A DNA stretch of 64,000 nt, taken from positions 1-64,000 of the forward strand of contig QXCR01000024.1 in the NCBI GenBank assembly GCA_004380135.1. Reading direction: 5' to 3'. The notes below the pieces were generated by a model. That model was not told the DNA's origin. It ran no database searches and saw only the letters and a list, made by a program, of their open reading frames with translations. The DNA comes from Stemphylium vesicarium. Lineage: Eukaryota; Ascomycota; Dothideomycetes; Pleosporales; Pleosporaceae. Position numbers and translations under genes: made by a program. Of the stretch, positions 44,459-56,083 are shown one piece after another. Each line of letters starts with the position of its first letter. The stretch's first letter is position 1.

Positions 44459-45811
44459 GTGATCGCGACAATGAGCTACGTGGCAACAGAATATACGCAC
44501 AATGTGTAGTTGTGTGGGGAGGAGCTCCCAAGGCCTGAGCAAATGGGGTGTGCTCAGGGAAAGAGAGCGGATGCGCCAAGAGGGACAAACTTCTTCTCAA
44601 CCATGGTACTGAAGAGGATGAAACGATATATTTAGCTGGCAGCTACAGGCAGCCCAAGCAGGTACGGACCAGCGCCGTCGCGGCCCGCAGTACCAACGCA
44701 CCGGTCACGCGAGCAAACAGGAGGTTGCGAAAAGCTACGAGTGGTCACATGAGGCCCCTGCAGCCAGCAGCCTCGTCTTCTCTTTTACCACAAGAAGCAT
44801 TCGCAACCGTCATCTTGCTCGAAGCGGGCACCCGATTAGTATGGTTATGCTACATCGGGACAGGACCCGGTGTATCAAAGCGGCGATGCATCGAGTTGGC
44901 GCGCGATGCGGTCACACCAAAGGGTCCACGACGGAAGATACAAGGTCACGCGACTGAGGAAAACGAGCAAAAAAACGAAAAAGAAAGAAGAAAAACGCGA
45001 AACAACAAGAAAAGATCAAAACATTCCAACCAGAACGGGTAATGCTGCGCTCGAATGGGCGCACCGCAGTAGATGGACCTACATCTAAAGAAGCTGAAAA
45101 AAAAACATCATCAGGCAGGGCAGTCCTCGGAGATATGGAGGGAACGAAGAGAGGAACAAGAGCCGCGAAGAACCCTCCTAGAAGCGTTGCATAGCAGCAT
45201 CTATACAGGCATTGAGCTGGATCGCCGAAGTGGAGCAATAAACAAGGAATGTCGGTGTGCGAAGTTCAGATCGCGGTGTTGTCGATGTTAGCAAGCTCAT
45301 TTGCAGCTGCACTGACACACTGCATGAAGAACTGAGCAGGGCCGTTAAGGAAACAGATATGATGGGAAAGACCTCGAAATGACATGCAGATGTTGACGCG
45401 CAATGTGGAAACAGGAGAAGAGGTACGGCGGGAAGGTGCACATAACGCTTGAAGCTTGCCTCGCCCCTGGCCTACCAATCGGACTAGTGTGCTTTGGGTT
45501 CGGCGCGTACGAGGTCGAGGTGTGGGGAAGCTTTGGGATTCAAGCGATATAGGGCACATAGCAACCGACGATAGTGTAATGAATCTTTGTATGTATCGTA
45601 TCTTCGTGCTAACGTCTACGTGCAAAATTCGTAAAATCGACCCGTAAGAAAAGTGGTATACCATATTCACATGACATGCATGCGTCCCCTGCCAGAAACG
45701 CCATAACAATGAGACACCTGTCGCTAATGCTTCCCAAGCCATACCTGCCTGTCTTACTGCCGCTCATAAACGCCCGTTCTCATCTTATCGTAAAGTCGTA
45801 CCATTCTCCAA
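44459..45811. other. Gene-poor intergenic region
   Basis: Contains a Lys/Glu-rich open frame at 44548-45042 that I do not accept as a gene, and the 3' flank of the BTB gene. No RNA gene or repeat recognised. Confidence 0.45.
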
Positions 45812-48760
45812 TCACAAGTTGCCGATGACAACCATGAATCTTAGCTTTCCATCTGTCTTCTTGCTTGCGGCTGGGTTGGCACTACCAGCCAGGGTATCAT
45901 CGCCATTGCCGCTAATCGTAATTTCATCCAGCATCAAAGTACTGCTCTTCCATCCCCAGCTCTGGCTAAAGTTGAACCGATCAGGCGCGCTCTCGTAAAT
46001 GCTCAGCATGCGTCCTCCCTTGGACGGGCTGTATATCTTGAAGTATGTCTTGATTGTAGGGCGGCCGTCCACGTAGGGTGGTAGCGCAGGTGTGACAGCC
46101 TTGGTTTTGCGCTGGGCGCGGGACGCAAGAGAAGGGTTTGCGTAGGTTGCAGCGTCTGACTCGTCTTCATCTGAGGATGTGTCGGATTCGTGCTCAGATG
46201 CAGAGTAGGGGGCGTGATGATAGGAGGGGGAACCAGTCATGTCTCTATCTTGGGGTTGCGAAGATGCTATGTTGTGGAATCCCCACTGTGGAATGCCACG
46301 TGACGGGAGTCGCGATGCGTTGGTACTACGCCGCGATCCGACAGTGTCACTTGTGAACATGGAGTTGTGCACTCCTGGGGAGCCAAAGGATGGGTCAGGG
46401 TCTCCGCCGCTTCCTGACGTATCGTCCTCACCGACGGGATCCACGAAAGGCACACGGTTGCTGCGTCTCCGGTCATGTCTATCGCCGCGCATGAGCATCT
46501 CTCGCTCTAGTTGACCGATACGTTCGTCGACAGAGCCGTTGTTCTGCTGGCTGAGACTACTAGCTTGACCTGCCTCATCAACTTCACGCTCCTTTGCGCG
46601 ATGAAGATAGACACCCAGCTGTACATTCTTGGCTGATCGAACTTTTTGGATGTAGATGTTCCAGAGTGATCCTGCATACGATACTGTCCGCGAGTAGACG
46701 CGCTTCTTTTCCTTGAGGAACCGGGGGTTGGGGAACTCTGCGGAAAAGCGGAAAGGTGGGTATTCTGTATACGCAATCGGCTTCGGCTGTCCAGCGTTAC
46801 CTCCACCAGCCGAAATTGGGCGCTGCGGGAAGTCCATGCGAGTGTGAGGGTTGGTGAGCGTCGATGGAGTGGATGCGAAGTCAGTTGCCCACTGTGCGTC
46901 CTCTGGCTGTATGGTGGCCGACAGGCGTGATGCATGGCGTTGGAAGGAATTTGAAGTTGTGACAACAGGGTCGGCTCCATTGCCCAGTACGATGTTGCAG
47001 TCGGAGCTTGGGATCCAGAACTTGCGCGGCTTTCCATTACAGTCCCAGCTGTCGGATTCGATGTCGCCATCGTCGAATGCGTTATCGATTGCTGCGTTGG
47101 CAGGTTCGGGCTCGGGAAGGTTCTGAGATAGTCCTATCTCTTGAGAGGACTCATCGGTGTTCAGCACCCTTTGGCGGAGAGCCAGCTGCTGCCAAAGTGA
47201 GTTCGAGATGACTCTCTCGGGCATGACGGGAAGGCCGAATACATCGCGAGCGTTCTTGATAAACTCGAGCTGCTCGTACTCCATGTGCATATAATGGACG
47301 CCCTCATCTAGTAGCACTAGTATGCGCTCGATGTCAGGCAGGGTGTACAATGCTAGCCATTCGGCCTGCGTGTCGGTGGAGGAGTGCGCTGTGGCCAAGG
47401 CGTTCTGGCGGTAAATGCCGTCGAATCGAACAGCCATTAGTCGGAGCGAGTTAGGCGCCTGGGGAATGGGCTTCTGTCCTCGCTGCATCAAGCCCGCCTC
47501 AACGGCCGCTTGTCGAAGTCGGCGATCGAGAATGCGCTTTGCCAAAACCCATCGGTCCCACTCGCTATCCACAAAGAAGCCGTCGGACCCCACCAGCTCT
47601 CGGATAACGTCGCCAGGCATGTCGTCCCAGTACTTCAGCGGCATCTCCCACCCGTTCCTGCTTAGCATGGCTTTTGCAGACTCGAGAATGCGATCACCGG
47701 ATCGGCCGTAGTAGTTGGATGTTACAAGACGGATAAGGTATGAAAGCGACTCTGGGGCCATTTGACGCAGGATGGACTCAATAGCTGAGTCTATAAGGTC
47801 CTGCATCTCCAACCAGCAGCCTGTAGCGAATAGGCCAACTGCTTCAGTATCCAACTCCTTGGAGATATCTACGCCGTATAGCTTGCGAATCGCCAGCTCA
47901 AACGAAGCTTGGGTGATGCTGGAATCCATCTCTTCGGGGTGTAGGGTAACCTCTTTCGACTGGCTCTCTAGCCAAGGTTCTGAGAGGGCAGTTGTGAAGA
48001 AAGGCGCGCGGTCGAGAATGAGGCGGTGAAGCGGATATTGCTGACCAAAGGCGATGACGGTGATGTCTGAGTGTCGGCCCTCGAGTAGTCCGCGTGTGTA
48101 GAGGTGGTCGGGGAGGGCTATGGCTTCGCCTGTGGCTGGCAATGTTAGTATGGCTTCAGGCAGCCGAGTAAGTGACGGCTTACCTCGCAGATATAAGGGA
48201 CCTGTGGCGTTGCTGTAGGAAGGTGCTCGTGAGCCAGGCATGGCTGCGCTCTCACTAAATAGTTTACTGATGTCGGTTCGGAAGGAATGCTCTGCACGCA
48301 TAAGGTCCAAAGTTGTGCGTCTCTTGCCTGCTTCTTCAAGGGGAGTATTTGGATCATCGGCGCTTTTTTGGGCCTGCTCGATACGTGTCTGTAGCTGGAC
48401 TATGGGTGGGCGATCTTCGGATGCTTGGGGTCGTGCTGGTCGTGCTGGCCGCTTTGGCATGCTCGAATAATTCGCGAGTGACGGCATCGAGCGTGAGTAG
48501 CTAAGTGACCTCGTGTGGCTCCCATGCGATCTCGAGCTTTCGCCAGCGGAGTCGTTTGGCGCAGAGGGTGACATGGAGGCTCCGTTGGGCGGAAAGAGGC
48601 TGACGTATGGGGTGCTACGTGAGCCAGCGCTGTCCGCTGTATGCTCACCCTCAACCGAACTCCATGTCTCGCCATGAATTAGTCTACCAAAGTGCGGTTG
48701 AGCCTCATGATCCGGATGGGCGCTCCCGTGGCCGGTGGGCGGGTGATGGGCGGGATCCAT
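45812..48760 (-). CDS. BTB/POZ-domain protein
   Basis: Two exons (48760-48184 and 48135-45812) around a 48-bp intron with GTAAGC, a perfect TACTAAC branch and TTGCCAG give 966 residues. The intron is a multiple of three and has no stop, so unspliced reading also stays open (982 residues). The BTB domain follows the junction: RHSDITVIAFGQQYPLHRLI, then APFFTTAL and ASFELAIRKLYG, with a BACK-like helical region including YYGRSGDRILESAKAMLSR. The N-terminal 190 residues are Ser/Pro-rich. The C-terminal part includes a short conserved strand region ending KLRFMVVIGNL. BTB proteins often act as Cullin-3 adaptors; the partner is unknown. Divergent from COX15. Confidence 0.85.
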   Translation of the reverse strand: MDPAHHPPTGHGSAHPDHEAQPHFGRLIHGETWSSVEGEHTADSAGSRSTPYVSLFPPNGASMSPSAPNDSAGESSRSHGSHTRSLSYSRSMPSLANYSSMPKRPARPARPQASEDRPPIVQLQTRIEQAQKSADDPNTPLEEAGKRRTTLDLMRAEHSFRTDISKLFSESAAMPGSRAPSYSNATGPLYLRGKPSLTRLPEAILTLPATGEAIALPDHLYTRGLLEGRHSDITVIAFGQQYPLHRLILDRAPFFTTALSEPWLESQSKEVTLHPEEMDSSITQASFELAIRKLYGVDISKELDTEAVGLFATGCWLEMQDLIDSAIESILRQMAPESLSYLIRLVTSNYYGRSGDRILESAKAMLSRNGWEMPLKYWDDMPGDVIRELVGSDGFFVDSEWDRWVLAKRILDRRLRQAAVEAGLMQRGQKPIPQAPNSLRLMAVRFDGIYRQNALATAHSSTDTQAEWLALYTLPDIERILVLLDEGVHYMHMEYEQLEFIKNARDVFGLPVMPERVISNSLWQQLALRQRVLNTDESSQEIGLSQNLPEPEPANAAIDNAFDDGDIESDSWDCNGKPRKFWIPSSDCNIVLGNGADPVVTTSNSFQRHASRLSATIQPEDAQWATDFASTPSTLTNPHTRMDFPQRPISAGGGNAGQPKPIAYTEYPPFRFSAEFPNPRFLKEKKRVYSRTVSYAGSLWNIYIQKVRSAKNVQLGVYLHRAKEREVDEAGQASSLSQQNNGSVDERIGQLEREMLMRGDRHDRRRSNRVPFVDPVGEDDTSGSGGDPDPSFGSPGVHNSMFTSDTVGSRRSTNASRLPSRGIPQWGFHNIASSQPQDRDMTGSPSYHHAPYSASEHESDTSSDEDESDAATYANPSLASRAQRKTKAVTPALPPYVDGRPTIKTYFKIYSPSKGGRMLSIYESAPDRFNFSQSWGWKSSTLMLDEITISGNGDDTLAGSANPAASKKTDGKLRFMVVIGNL
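48136..48183 (-). other. In-frame stop-free 48-bp intron of the BTB gene
   Basis: Donor GTAAGC, branch TACTAAC 8 bases from the acceptor CAG. Length is divisible by three and there is no stop, so splicing adds or removes 16 residues without changing frame. Confidence 0.75.
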
Positions 48761-49232
48761 CCTATGCTACAAGTTGCTTTTGAAGTACATTGGGAGCTGT
48801 CGCAATTTTCGGCGGGTGGCTATACGACGAAATGCGGGTGGGGTAGGTGTAACAAAGCGCAGGCCGAGTCTGATAACACGGGGATGTCACATAGGCAGGG
48901 GTAGGAGAGGGAGGATTTCACATAGGTGGTCGGTGAGGACGGGCGGAAGCAAGGAGAGCGACGAGGGAAAATCACGAGGTGTGGAGGCTGGGCGTATCAC
49001 GCAGCCAGCGGTGCTGGCAAACGGCGATCTTCACTCTGCGAGGGTCCGGTGATGCAGTCGCGGACAGCCGACTTGAGGAGTGGGTCGTCGCTTCCGCCTG
49101 TCAACGCTCAAACGCAGGGTTCTGGCTTGGCAGGCCGCCGGACCATGGAACCACCGAAAAGCTACCGAGGAGCCAAAGTCGATGACATGATCACTTGCAG
49201 TCTTCTTTTCCACACAGTCACACGTCGCCGTG
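48761..49232. promoter_or_regulatory. Bidirectional promoter between BTB gene and COX15
   Basis: 472 bp separate the two divergent starts, so both promoters must be here. No specific factor site was identified. Confidence 0.55.
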
Positions 49233-50795
49233 ATGGCCTCAATATTCTCCAGTCTACCGCAGCTGCGGACTGCGGCGCCGCACCTCTCTCGACGCCTGTT
49301 TGTATGCAGGCCGTGCCTCAATTCGCCGATTCGATCCGCCGTCTCCGCTCCACGATCTTCATCCCGGTCCTCCTCTGTCCTGCAATCGGTGAGATGGAAG
49401 TCTACCCAGCCTCTCCGCAGTAGCGCCACAATCGAGGGGTCGAGTACAGGGAGGGCTATTTTGGCGGAAGCTGCGACCACGGCGGAGGGCAAGAGCAAGT
49501 CGAGCAGCTTCCCCAAGACGACGTCCAAGAGCGTCGCATACTGGCTGCTGGGCAGTGCCGCGAGCGTTTTCGGCATAGTCGTGTTTGGCGGCTTGACTCG
49601 CCTGACAGAGTCCGGGTAGGCAAGACCGAACACTGCACTCGTTGCACCTGCTAAGTTGGACAGGCTGAGCATCACCGAGTGGCGCCCCGTCACGGGCTCG
49701 CTCTGGCCCATGAACGATGCCGAGTGGGCAAGCGAGTTCAACAAGTACAGAGCATCGCCTGAGTTCTCGCAGCTCAACTCCAGCATGGATCTCGCAGACT
49801 TCAAGCAGATCTACTTCATGGAATGGGCTCATAGACTCTGGGGTCGTGTGATAGGTGTCACCATGCTCCTGCCGACTGCCTACTTCATCGCGCGACGTAG
49901 AGTGACTCCTTCCATGGCCGGGAAGTTGATCGGCATCTGCGGCATGATCGGCTTCCAAGGTGTTATTGGCTGGTGGATGGTCAAGAGCGGACTCAAGGAC
50001 GACCTCTTCGAGCCCGGCAGTCATCCTCGCGTCTCCCAGTACCGTTTGACTGCCCATCTCGGCACCGCCTTTGCCGTCTACTGCTCCATGGTACTCACTG
50101 GGCTGTCGATTCTCAAGGAGCATCGCATGCTCGCTGACCCTGCCAAGGCTGCTGAGACTATCAAGGCCCTGCAGCACCCTGCACTTCGTCTCTTCAGAGG
50201 CTCCGTCACCGGCCTTGCCCTACTCGTCTTCACCACTGCCATGTCTGGCGCGCTGGTTGCTGGTCTGGATGCCGGCTTGATCTACAATGAGTTCCCCTGG
50301 ATGGGTCTTGGCCTCACCCCACCCAAGAAGGAGCTTTTTGATCCATTCTACAGCCATGTCCCAGACCAATCAGACCTGTGGTGGCGCAACATGCTTGAGA
50401 ACCCGTCCCTCGTCCAGCTTGACCACCGTGTCCTGGCCACCACGACCTTTACTGCTATCATGAGTCTTTTTGCCTACACCCGCTTATCCAAGGGTGTGCG
50501 AACTACGCTGCCTAAGGAGGCTCACAAGGGCGTCCAGGGCATGGTTCACCTTGTCTCTCTTCAGGTCACTCTTGGCATCAGCACCCTCATCTACATGGTA
50601 CCTACTTGGTTGGCGTCTGCGCACCAGGCTGGAGCTCTGGCTCTGCTGACTGGTGCTGTCGTCCTCTTTAGCAGAATATCTTTGCCCCGCCGTGCTGTCC
50701 TCCGTCAGATCATGAAGCCTCAGGCTCCCAGGGCCCCCACTTCACACATCACATCCCGTGTGGAAGCCGCCAAGGTGACAGAAAAGTCATTATAG
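49233..50795 (+). CDS. COX15: Heme A synthase, mitochondrial
   Basis: Two exons (49233-49615 and 49664-50795, intron 48 bp) give 504 residues. Cox15 oxidises heme O to heme A in the mitochondrial inner membrane for cytochrome c oxidase. A Ser/Arg-rich presequence (RRLFVCRPCLNSPIRSAV) precedes the first membrane span. Family motifs are GGLTRLTESGLSITEWRPVT (completed by the splice), FMEWAHRLWGR, LTAHLGTAFA, AGLDAGLIYNEFPWMG, LDHRVLATTT and SAHQAGALALL, including the conserved heme-ligand histidines. ATG 49233 is preceded by an in-frame GTG that has no role. It converges with the sugar transporter. Confidence 0.95.
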
Positions 50796-51056
50796 ACAAA
50801 CGATCCATCTCCGCCTTATACCTCATAGATTCATTGTATCATAGCGATGTACACACTAAACGTAGACCATTTTGTACGATATGTAGGTTGCAACAGCATA
50901 GAGCCCTCTCATCTTCTTGTTTTCTACTTTGGAACTGCAAATTAACCTCGTGGCTTTCATACTCACGGGTGCTGTTCACAGGCCAATCCCCATCATATTT
51001 GGAGCTAGACCCTTGTCTTGGTAGTCATTGGCCATCGTCTTCCACGCGAGACTTGA

Positions 51057-52828
51057 CTACGATACGATACGCTCCGTTTTCTCCATCACATTCCCTGCGG
51101 CATATTTTTGCTCACTTGACATACTGCCTGCCTCTAAAATGGCAGCAGGGTTCGCGCCGACAGCGTGTTCCCAACCCTCTTTCGCCACGCGTCGACTGCG
51201 CTTGACAACGTCGCCTTCGTAAAATAGCCAGTCTACTTCTTCGAGAGTGAGATTGGATGTTTCGGGAAAGCAGAAGTACTGCAGGTGTCTTAGCATGCGA
51301 TAACAGGCAAGCTGACAAAATACTTACGACAAGCGGGATGAAGGAGAAGTTTAGGGCCATGAAAATGAGGTAACCTTTCCACGCGAGCGAGTTGAGTAGC
51401 GTGGGTGTGATCATGACGACAAAGAAGTTCCAAATCCAGTTCGCCGAGATACCGACCGCTGTTCCCTTTGCCCGCACGTGTAGCGGGAGGATCTCAGGGA
51501 CATAGACCCAAGGAATACAGTTCATCGTCATACCAAAAGCCAGCATGTACTAGCGCGTGTCAGCTTTGTACTGCGAGACCACATCCGACAACACTCACCG
51601 TGAAGAAGAAGGCAACGCTCGCAGACGCAGTAGCCTGCGCGAGATATCCTCCCTCCGACTTGAAGCTTAGAAGAATCGCAATCATCATCATCGAAAAGCC
51701 TAGCCCTAATGAGCCCCACATCATCGGCTTTCGTCTCCCTGTGCGATCGAGCGTAAACGTCGGAACCAGGGACCCAAGGAAGAACATTAGGTTTATCACC
51801 CCGCCCAACAACAACGACAGGTTCCTATCCAGCCCTACATTGATTTCCAGCACGGATGTAATATAGTAGACGACGAGATTAATACCACCCATCTGGTTCA
51901 TGAACTGGGCAAGGTAGGCAAGCAGCACACGACGCCCAGTCTGCACCCTATCTCTCTTGAACAGCTGAGACCATTTGTACTCCCCATGCTCTTTCTCCAC
52001 CTTGAGTGCTTCCAACACTTCTCTATTCTCCTTCTCAATCTTCGGATCATCAGGCGTACCATCATAAACATCGCAAAGAATCTTAAGCGCCTCGTCGTGC
52101 CGCCCATGCGCGTAGAGGTATCTCGGGCTCTCGGGTAGCCCAAACACCATAATGATGACGGCGATGGCGAAAAGAACTTGACATGCGATGGGCAGCCGCC
52201 ACGCGATTGCGCCTTCGGTAAAAGACATGCCGTAGTCGAACCAATACGCGATTTCGATGCCGACGCCGACGAAAAGCGGTTCCGAGGCTACGAGGCGCCC
52301 GCGCTTCGACGCCTCACAAAGTTCAGATTGGTACATGGGTACGGTCGAGGTCTCGATGCCGGTGCCGATGCCGGTTAGGAAGCGGGCGATCATCATGTGA
52401 GGAACGGTGTACGCGCATGCTTGGAGGGATCCGCCAACCTACAACGAATTACAAACACATCAGCATATCTCCCCTACATCTCATCACCCCATTCCACCAC
52501 CATCCACTCAAGCAAGGGATATGTGACAACTCACAATTATCCACACCATAGCAATCCACATAGCCAGCCTCCGCCCCGTCTTCTCACAAAACAGGAAACT
52601 CAATATACATCCCGTGAAACAGCCTAGATTGTAAATCGATACGATGATGCCTTCGAGTCCCGGGGATGGATGGTCGAATGTGGTGAGGAAATGCTCATTT
52701 CCGACTATCCCGCTGAAGACGCCTTGGTCGTAGCCGAAGAGTACAAAGGCGAGTTGGCAGGCTATTGTTATTGCGGCGCGCAGGCGGAAACCGCGGCCGT
52801 ACCAATTATAGTGGGGAGTGTGGAACAT
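51057..52828 (-). CDS. MFS sugar transporter (sugar-porter family)
   Basis: Four exons (52828-52535, 52438-51599, 51549-51328, 51278-51057; introns 96, 49, 49 bp), all phase 0, give 525 residues. Sugar-porter signatures are FGYDQGVFSGIVG in helix 1, EKTGRRLA and RTGRRKP loops, GIGTGIETSTVPMYQSEL, LPESPRYLYAHGR, QMGGINLVVYYITSVL, VYVPEILPLHVRAKG and the end motif PETSNLTLEEVDWLF. Twelve membrane spans are expected at the plasma membrane. Helix 4-5 wording (GIETSTVPMYQSEL) fits fungal hexose/lactose-permease-like subgroups, but substrate cannot be assigned. Confidence 0.93.
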
Positions 52829-52997
52829 CTCCCAGGTGGTGGGGTTTGGGGGGTAGAGATGTGGAGAGTGTACTGTGCTGGTGGGCGTGCGTGAAGGAGA
52901 GAGTCTTGGTCAGAACATGGAGGGGATAAAAGGACACAACTGCTAGAATAACGGTTAATAAGTAGGTTTACCCGAGTGTATCTATACCTCACCCTTT

Positions 52998-53029
<32 letters not shown>

Positions 53030-54389
53030 GCTGTGTCCCTACACCACATCACACACCTATATACCCGGCTGCATCACCCGAGACCACTGCGCAATCGTCA
53101 TCACCCCTTGCTCGGCAAACCCACCGGCGCCCACCTCATTCCTCTCCCATTGACGGGAAAATCCTAGGGTCGCACGGCCAACATCGAAGCCCATAAGCTG
53201 ACTTCCAAGCTATGCGTAGCGTGGTCTGGGGAGCGTGGATGGGGGTGACGATCATGCGGAGGTGGAGAAGGGAAACGCGATTCTTTTGGCCTTGGTTTGC
53301 GCTTCGGATTACTAGGTTGGGAAAACGCTAGGGTTGAGTTAGAAAGGTTTGGGGGGCTGCAGATGGGGTTTCGGGGGTGTGAATGCGATGACGTTTGGTG
53401 CTGGTGCTGTCGGCGGTTGGGATTTCCGGGTTGGGAAGGCGAGGGGTGGGTTAGTGAGGTTTTGGGACCTGCGTCGGGAAAATGGTTACCGAGGCGTGTT
53501 GAGGTTGGTGATGTGAGGGCTGTAAGTATGAGAAAAGCATTCGACTTTTATTCTCGTAAATTCCGTTTGATAGATGAGGTTTTTGTGTGTGCTGCTTCCT
53601 CATTGCGCGGTATTTTGAGTGTTTAGATTTCGCGCTTGCGCGCTTCTTTTACAAAAGACGGGTATAATGAACGTGTTCCACGTGATTTGATTCCCATATC
53701 AGGTTTCTTCCTAGCTTCGTTCTTGCAAGAGAGGTACTGATGCTTGCTTGAACTCTGGGGTGATGCCTCAAGCTCGAGGTTCAGGTTTCTAATTGGACCT
53801 TGGCCGCATCTCCGAGCTGTCACGCTAGTGTCGCTACACTTCGCTTTCGACCGCCAACGTTATACTTCGATACATTCATTAACAGCGTCGCCGTGCAGTC
53901 TTATGTCGCGACCTGAGGGTATACAATCCCGTGGTTCTTCCTTCTATTCTCAGCACCTAGAAGCGCTCTTCAAGACATGCCTTCTCTGCCGCATCATCTA
54001 TTCCCTGCAGCGCGTTTTTTCGTCAAGCTGGCACCAGTGTTTTCGGTTATTCACACGTCCTCGACTGACTGGTCCGATAAAAATAATGTTCGCCCAGTCA
54101 TTGGCTGTCGTTCGATGCAACAGTCAGCCTACTTCTGCGAGCCTGTGTTGCACGACGTCGGTCAGCTCGCACATTCTTATTTGTGGACAGCGCATCTGAT
54201 TCTTCCCCTCCTTTTCTCTCGGCTTTCACGTACTTCTCTGCTGGCTGATTTACCAAACGCATTCCTGCAACTCCATCTTGCATGCTGTCTTTTCAAGATT
54301 ATTCAAATTCTTCATCATCCACCACTTCAACATCATTCCATATCACCTCCTGCTTCGCAATCTAGCATAGCGTCAGCAGGCTACCTTGG
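52829..54389. other. Gene-poor intergenic region with a CTA microsatellite
   Basis: Promoter of the sugar transporter by position. No supported gene. Open frames have skewed composition (for example Trp/Gly-rich at 53297-53626). Confidence 0.45.
52998..53029. repeat. (CTA)n microsatellite, about 10.7 units
   Basis: An uninterrupted CTA repeat of 32 bases, about 170 bp upstream of the sugar transporter start. Confidence 0.95.
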
Positions 54390-55208
54390 TTAATAAGAAT
54401 GGTCAAAACTTACCGCTTGCTCAATCGCGGGGTGGGTGGAGGTACATTGGTGCCCAACTCTTGTGTCCCGTTTGGGCACATCATACATCGGCTTCCGTCT
54501 ACTCACACCTTCCGATCGCGCCCGCACCGCATTCCTAAGCTGTTTTGATCGCTTTCGACCTCGTGGCGGGCTGCGCGTTATACTGTCCACTTCTTCTCCA
54601 TGATCCGCGACTTCGTTCTCGGCGTTCTTGTCTATTCTCCGTCGTTTACTGATATTCGCTCTTGTGGAGGAGCTTTCCCAGATCCCTACGTTGGCATCCG
54701 ACGTTGCAAAGTCGTACTCGGACGTCAGAAGATGTCTCAAATTTTGAGGGGCCTGCTGCCATTTTGACATTTGAAATCGATCGCAACGAGCGATCATTTC
54801 TCTTGCAATCTCTGGTTTCGGGCCTTCGCCAACTGCCGATAGAAAGCCTAACTCTTGATCCCAAGCGTTGAGATCCTCCACTCCAGCATTCTTTGCTTCA
54901 ACACGAGCTTCTTTCATTGCTTCCTCTGCTTTGATCAAATTTTGACTCAACTCATGACCAGTTCGTGTAAATATACGACCAAATCCATCGCGTGCAGCCC
55001 GTCGGTGGTAGCTGGGTTCATCATCCAAGCACTCCTTCAATTATTCATCAAAGGTATCAAAATGCTTTTGAAGGTCATCTCTTTTGCGCCAGTACGCCAT
55101 TTCTCGTTCCTTCAGTTTCTTGATCGCATTGGCAATAATCTCACTAAACTCCTTCTCTGGCTAGCTGGTTGTCTCTTCTGGTGCTCTCACACTCACAATG
55201 GATGACAT
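54390..55208 (-). pseudogene. Unknown coiled-coil gene interrupted by TAG and TAA
   Basis: Read from ATG 55208 (MSSIVSVRAPEETTS), a TAG at 55163-55161 is codon 16 and a TAA at 55043-55041 is codon 56. The same frame is otherwise open to 54390 and strongly protein-like: EFSEIIANAIKKLKEREMAY, DDLQKHFDTF, FGRIFTRTGHELSQNLIKAE, then a basic Arg/Lys-rich part. No domain recognised. A second relic follows immediately upstream in the same orientation; they may be parts of one locus. Confidence 0.6.
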
Positions 55209-55211
55209 CGT

Positions 55212-56050
55212 TTAAATACTACCATAGTTTCTCAAGCTCCGTTTGCGAATGGATGACATGGTACTCCCAGGATCAGAATATCGAGGAAGGTAAGGCTGGT
55301 ATGGTGGAGCAATATCAGCTAATATAGATCCAGCCGCGCTTTCCCTGAACGTCTGCTCTGGACCATCATCCGAGGGAACAGTGGGACGGATGACCGACGC
55401 ATCTGAACTACCCACATTGTCAAAGGCAGGATTGTTTGACATGGACTTTTTCGGTTTCCGTGTTCTTTGCGACGCAGCAGTTCTCGTTGGTGGGCGCCCT
55501 CAGTCGGTACTGAGGGTCTGACTCATCAGCTGTCTTTTGTCCTTCTTGCGCTGATAATAGTCGTTCACGTGGCTCAGATATGGCGATTGACGCAATTGAC
55601 GCCGTGCCACAATCCTGTAACCCCACAGCAGCCTCTGCGTATCGTACGATAACCCTACGGAGATCCTTCCTTAACCTCTTGATCAGCCTCTTGAGGTTCG
55701 TTTTACTTTCCAACACAGCGTCGCGCTCGCCAATCAAAATTCTCACATAAACTTCCTAGGCTTTCGTTTTGCTGGCCATTCGCCGTCTGATCTCATCCTT
55801 CAGTCTTCTTATTGCAGCATTCTTGGCAGCAATTGCAAGTTTGTTTTCCATTCGATATTTCCTAACAGTCACCAACTCCGCTTCATGGCTTCTTCTCGCG
55901 AAATTAATCTCTTCTCGCCGATGTAGTAGCTCTTGGTACTTCGATCTCCGTGGCCCGATCAACAGCTGCCCAATTGTTGTGGACGAGCTGATCCTGGTTG
56001 AGTCTACAGCACCATGTGAGGTGCGGTTTGCTTCATTGGGTGCGCTCAGA
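55212..56050 (-). pseudogene. Unknown coiled-coil gene fragment, interrupted
   Basis: An open frame without an ATG (roughly from 56050) encodes a basic coiled coil (YQELLHRREEINFARRSHEA, KNAAIRRLKDEIRRRM). A TAG at 55758-55756 interrupts it and the same frame continues (ESKTNLKRLIKRLRKDLRRV). Near 55490 the sense shifts to another frame (RTRKPKKSMSNNPAFDNVG) that ends at 55212. At least two lesions and no start codon indicate a 5'-truncated, decayed gene. Its upstream edge is approximate. Confidence 0.5.
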
Positions 56051-56083
56051 TATCATCGCATAGTACAGGTGGTAGAGCATTGA

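Noticed and set aside
44548..45042. 164-codon plus-strand frame with Lys/Glu-rich end
   Set aside because: Composition changes abruptly, no domain, no splice context, and it lies in the 3' flank of a relic. Probably chance.
53297..53626. Trp/Gly-rich 109-codon plus-strand frame
   Set aside because: Biased G-rich sequence gives repetitive composition; no support from splicing or family.
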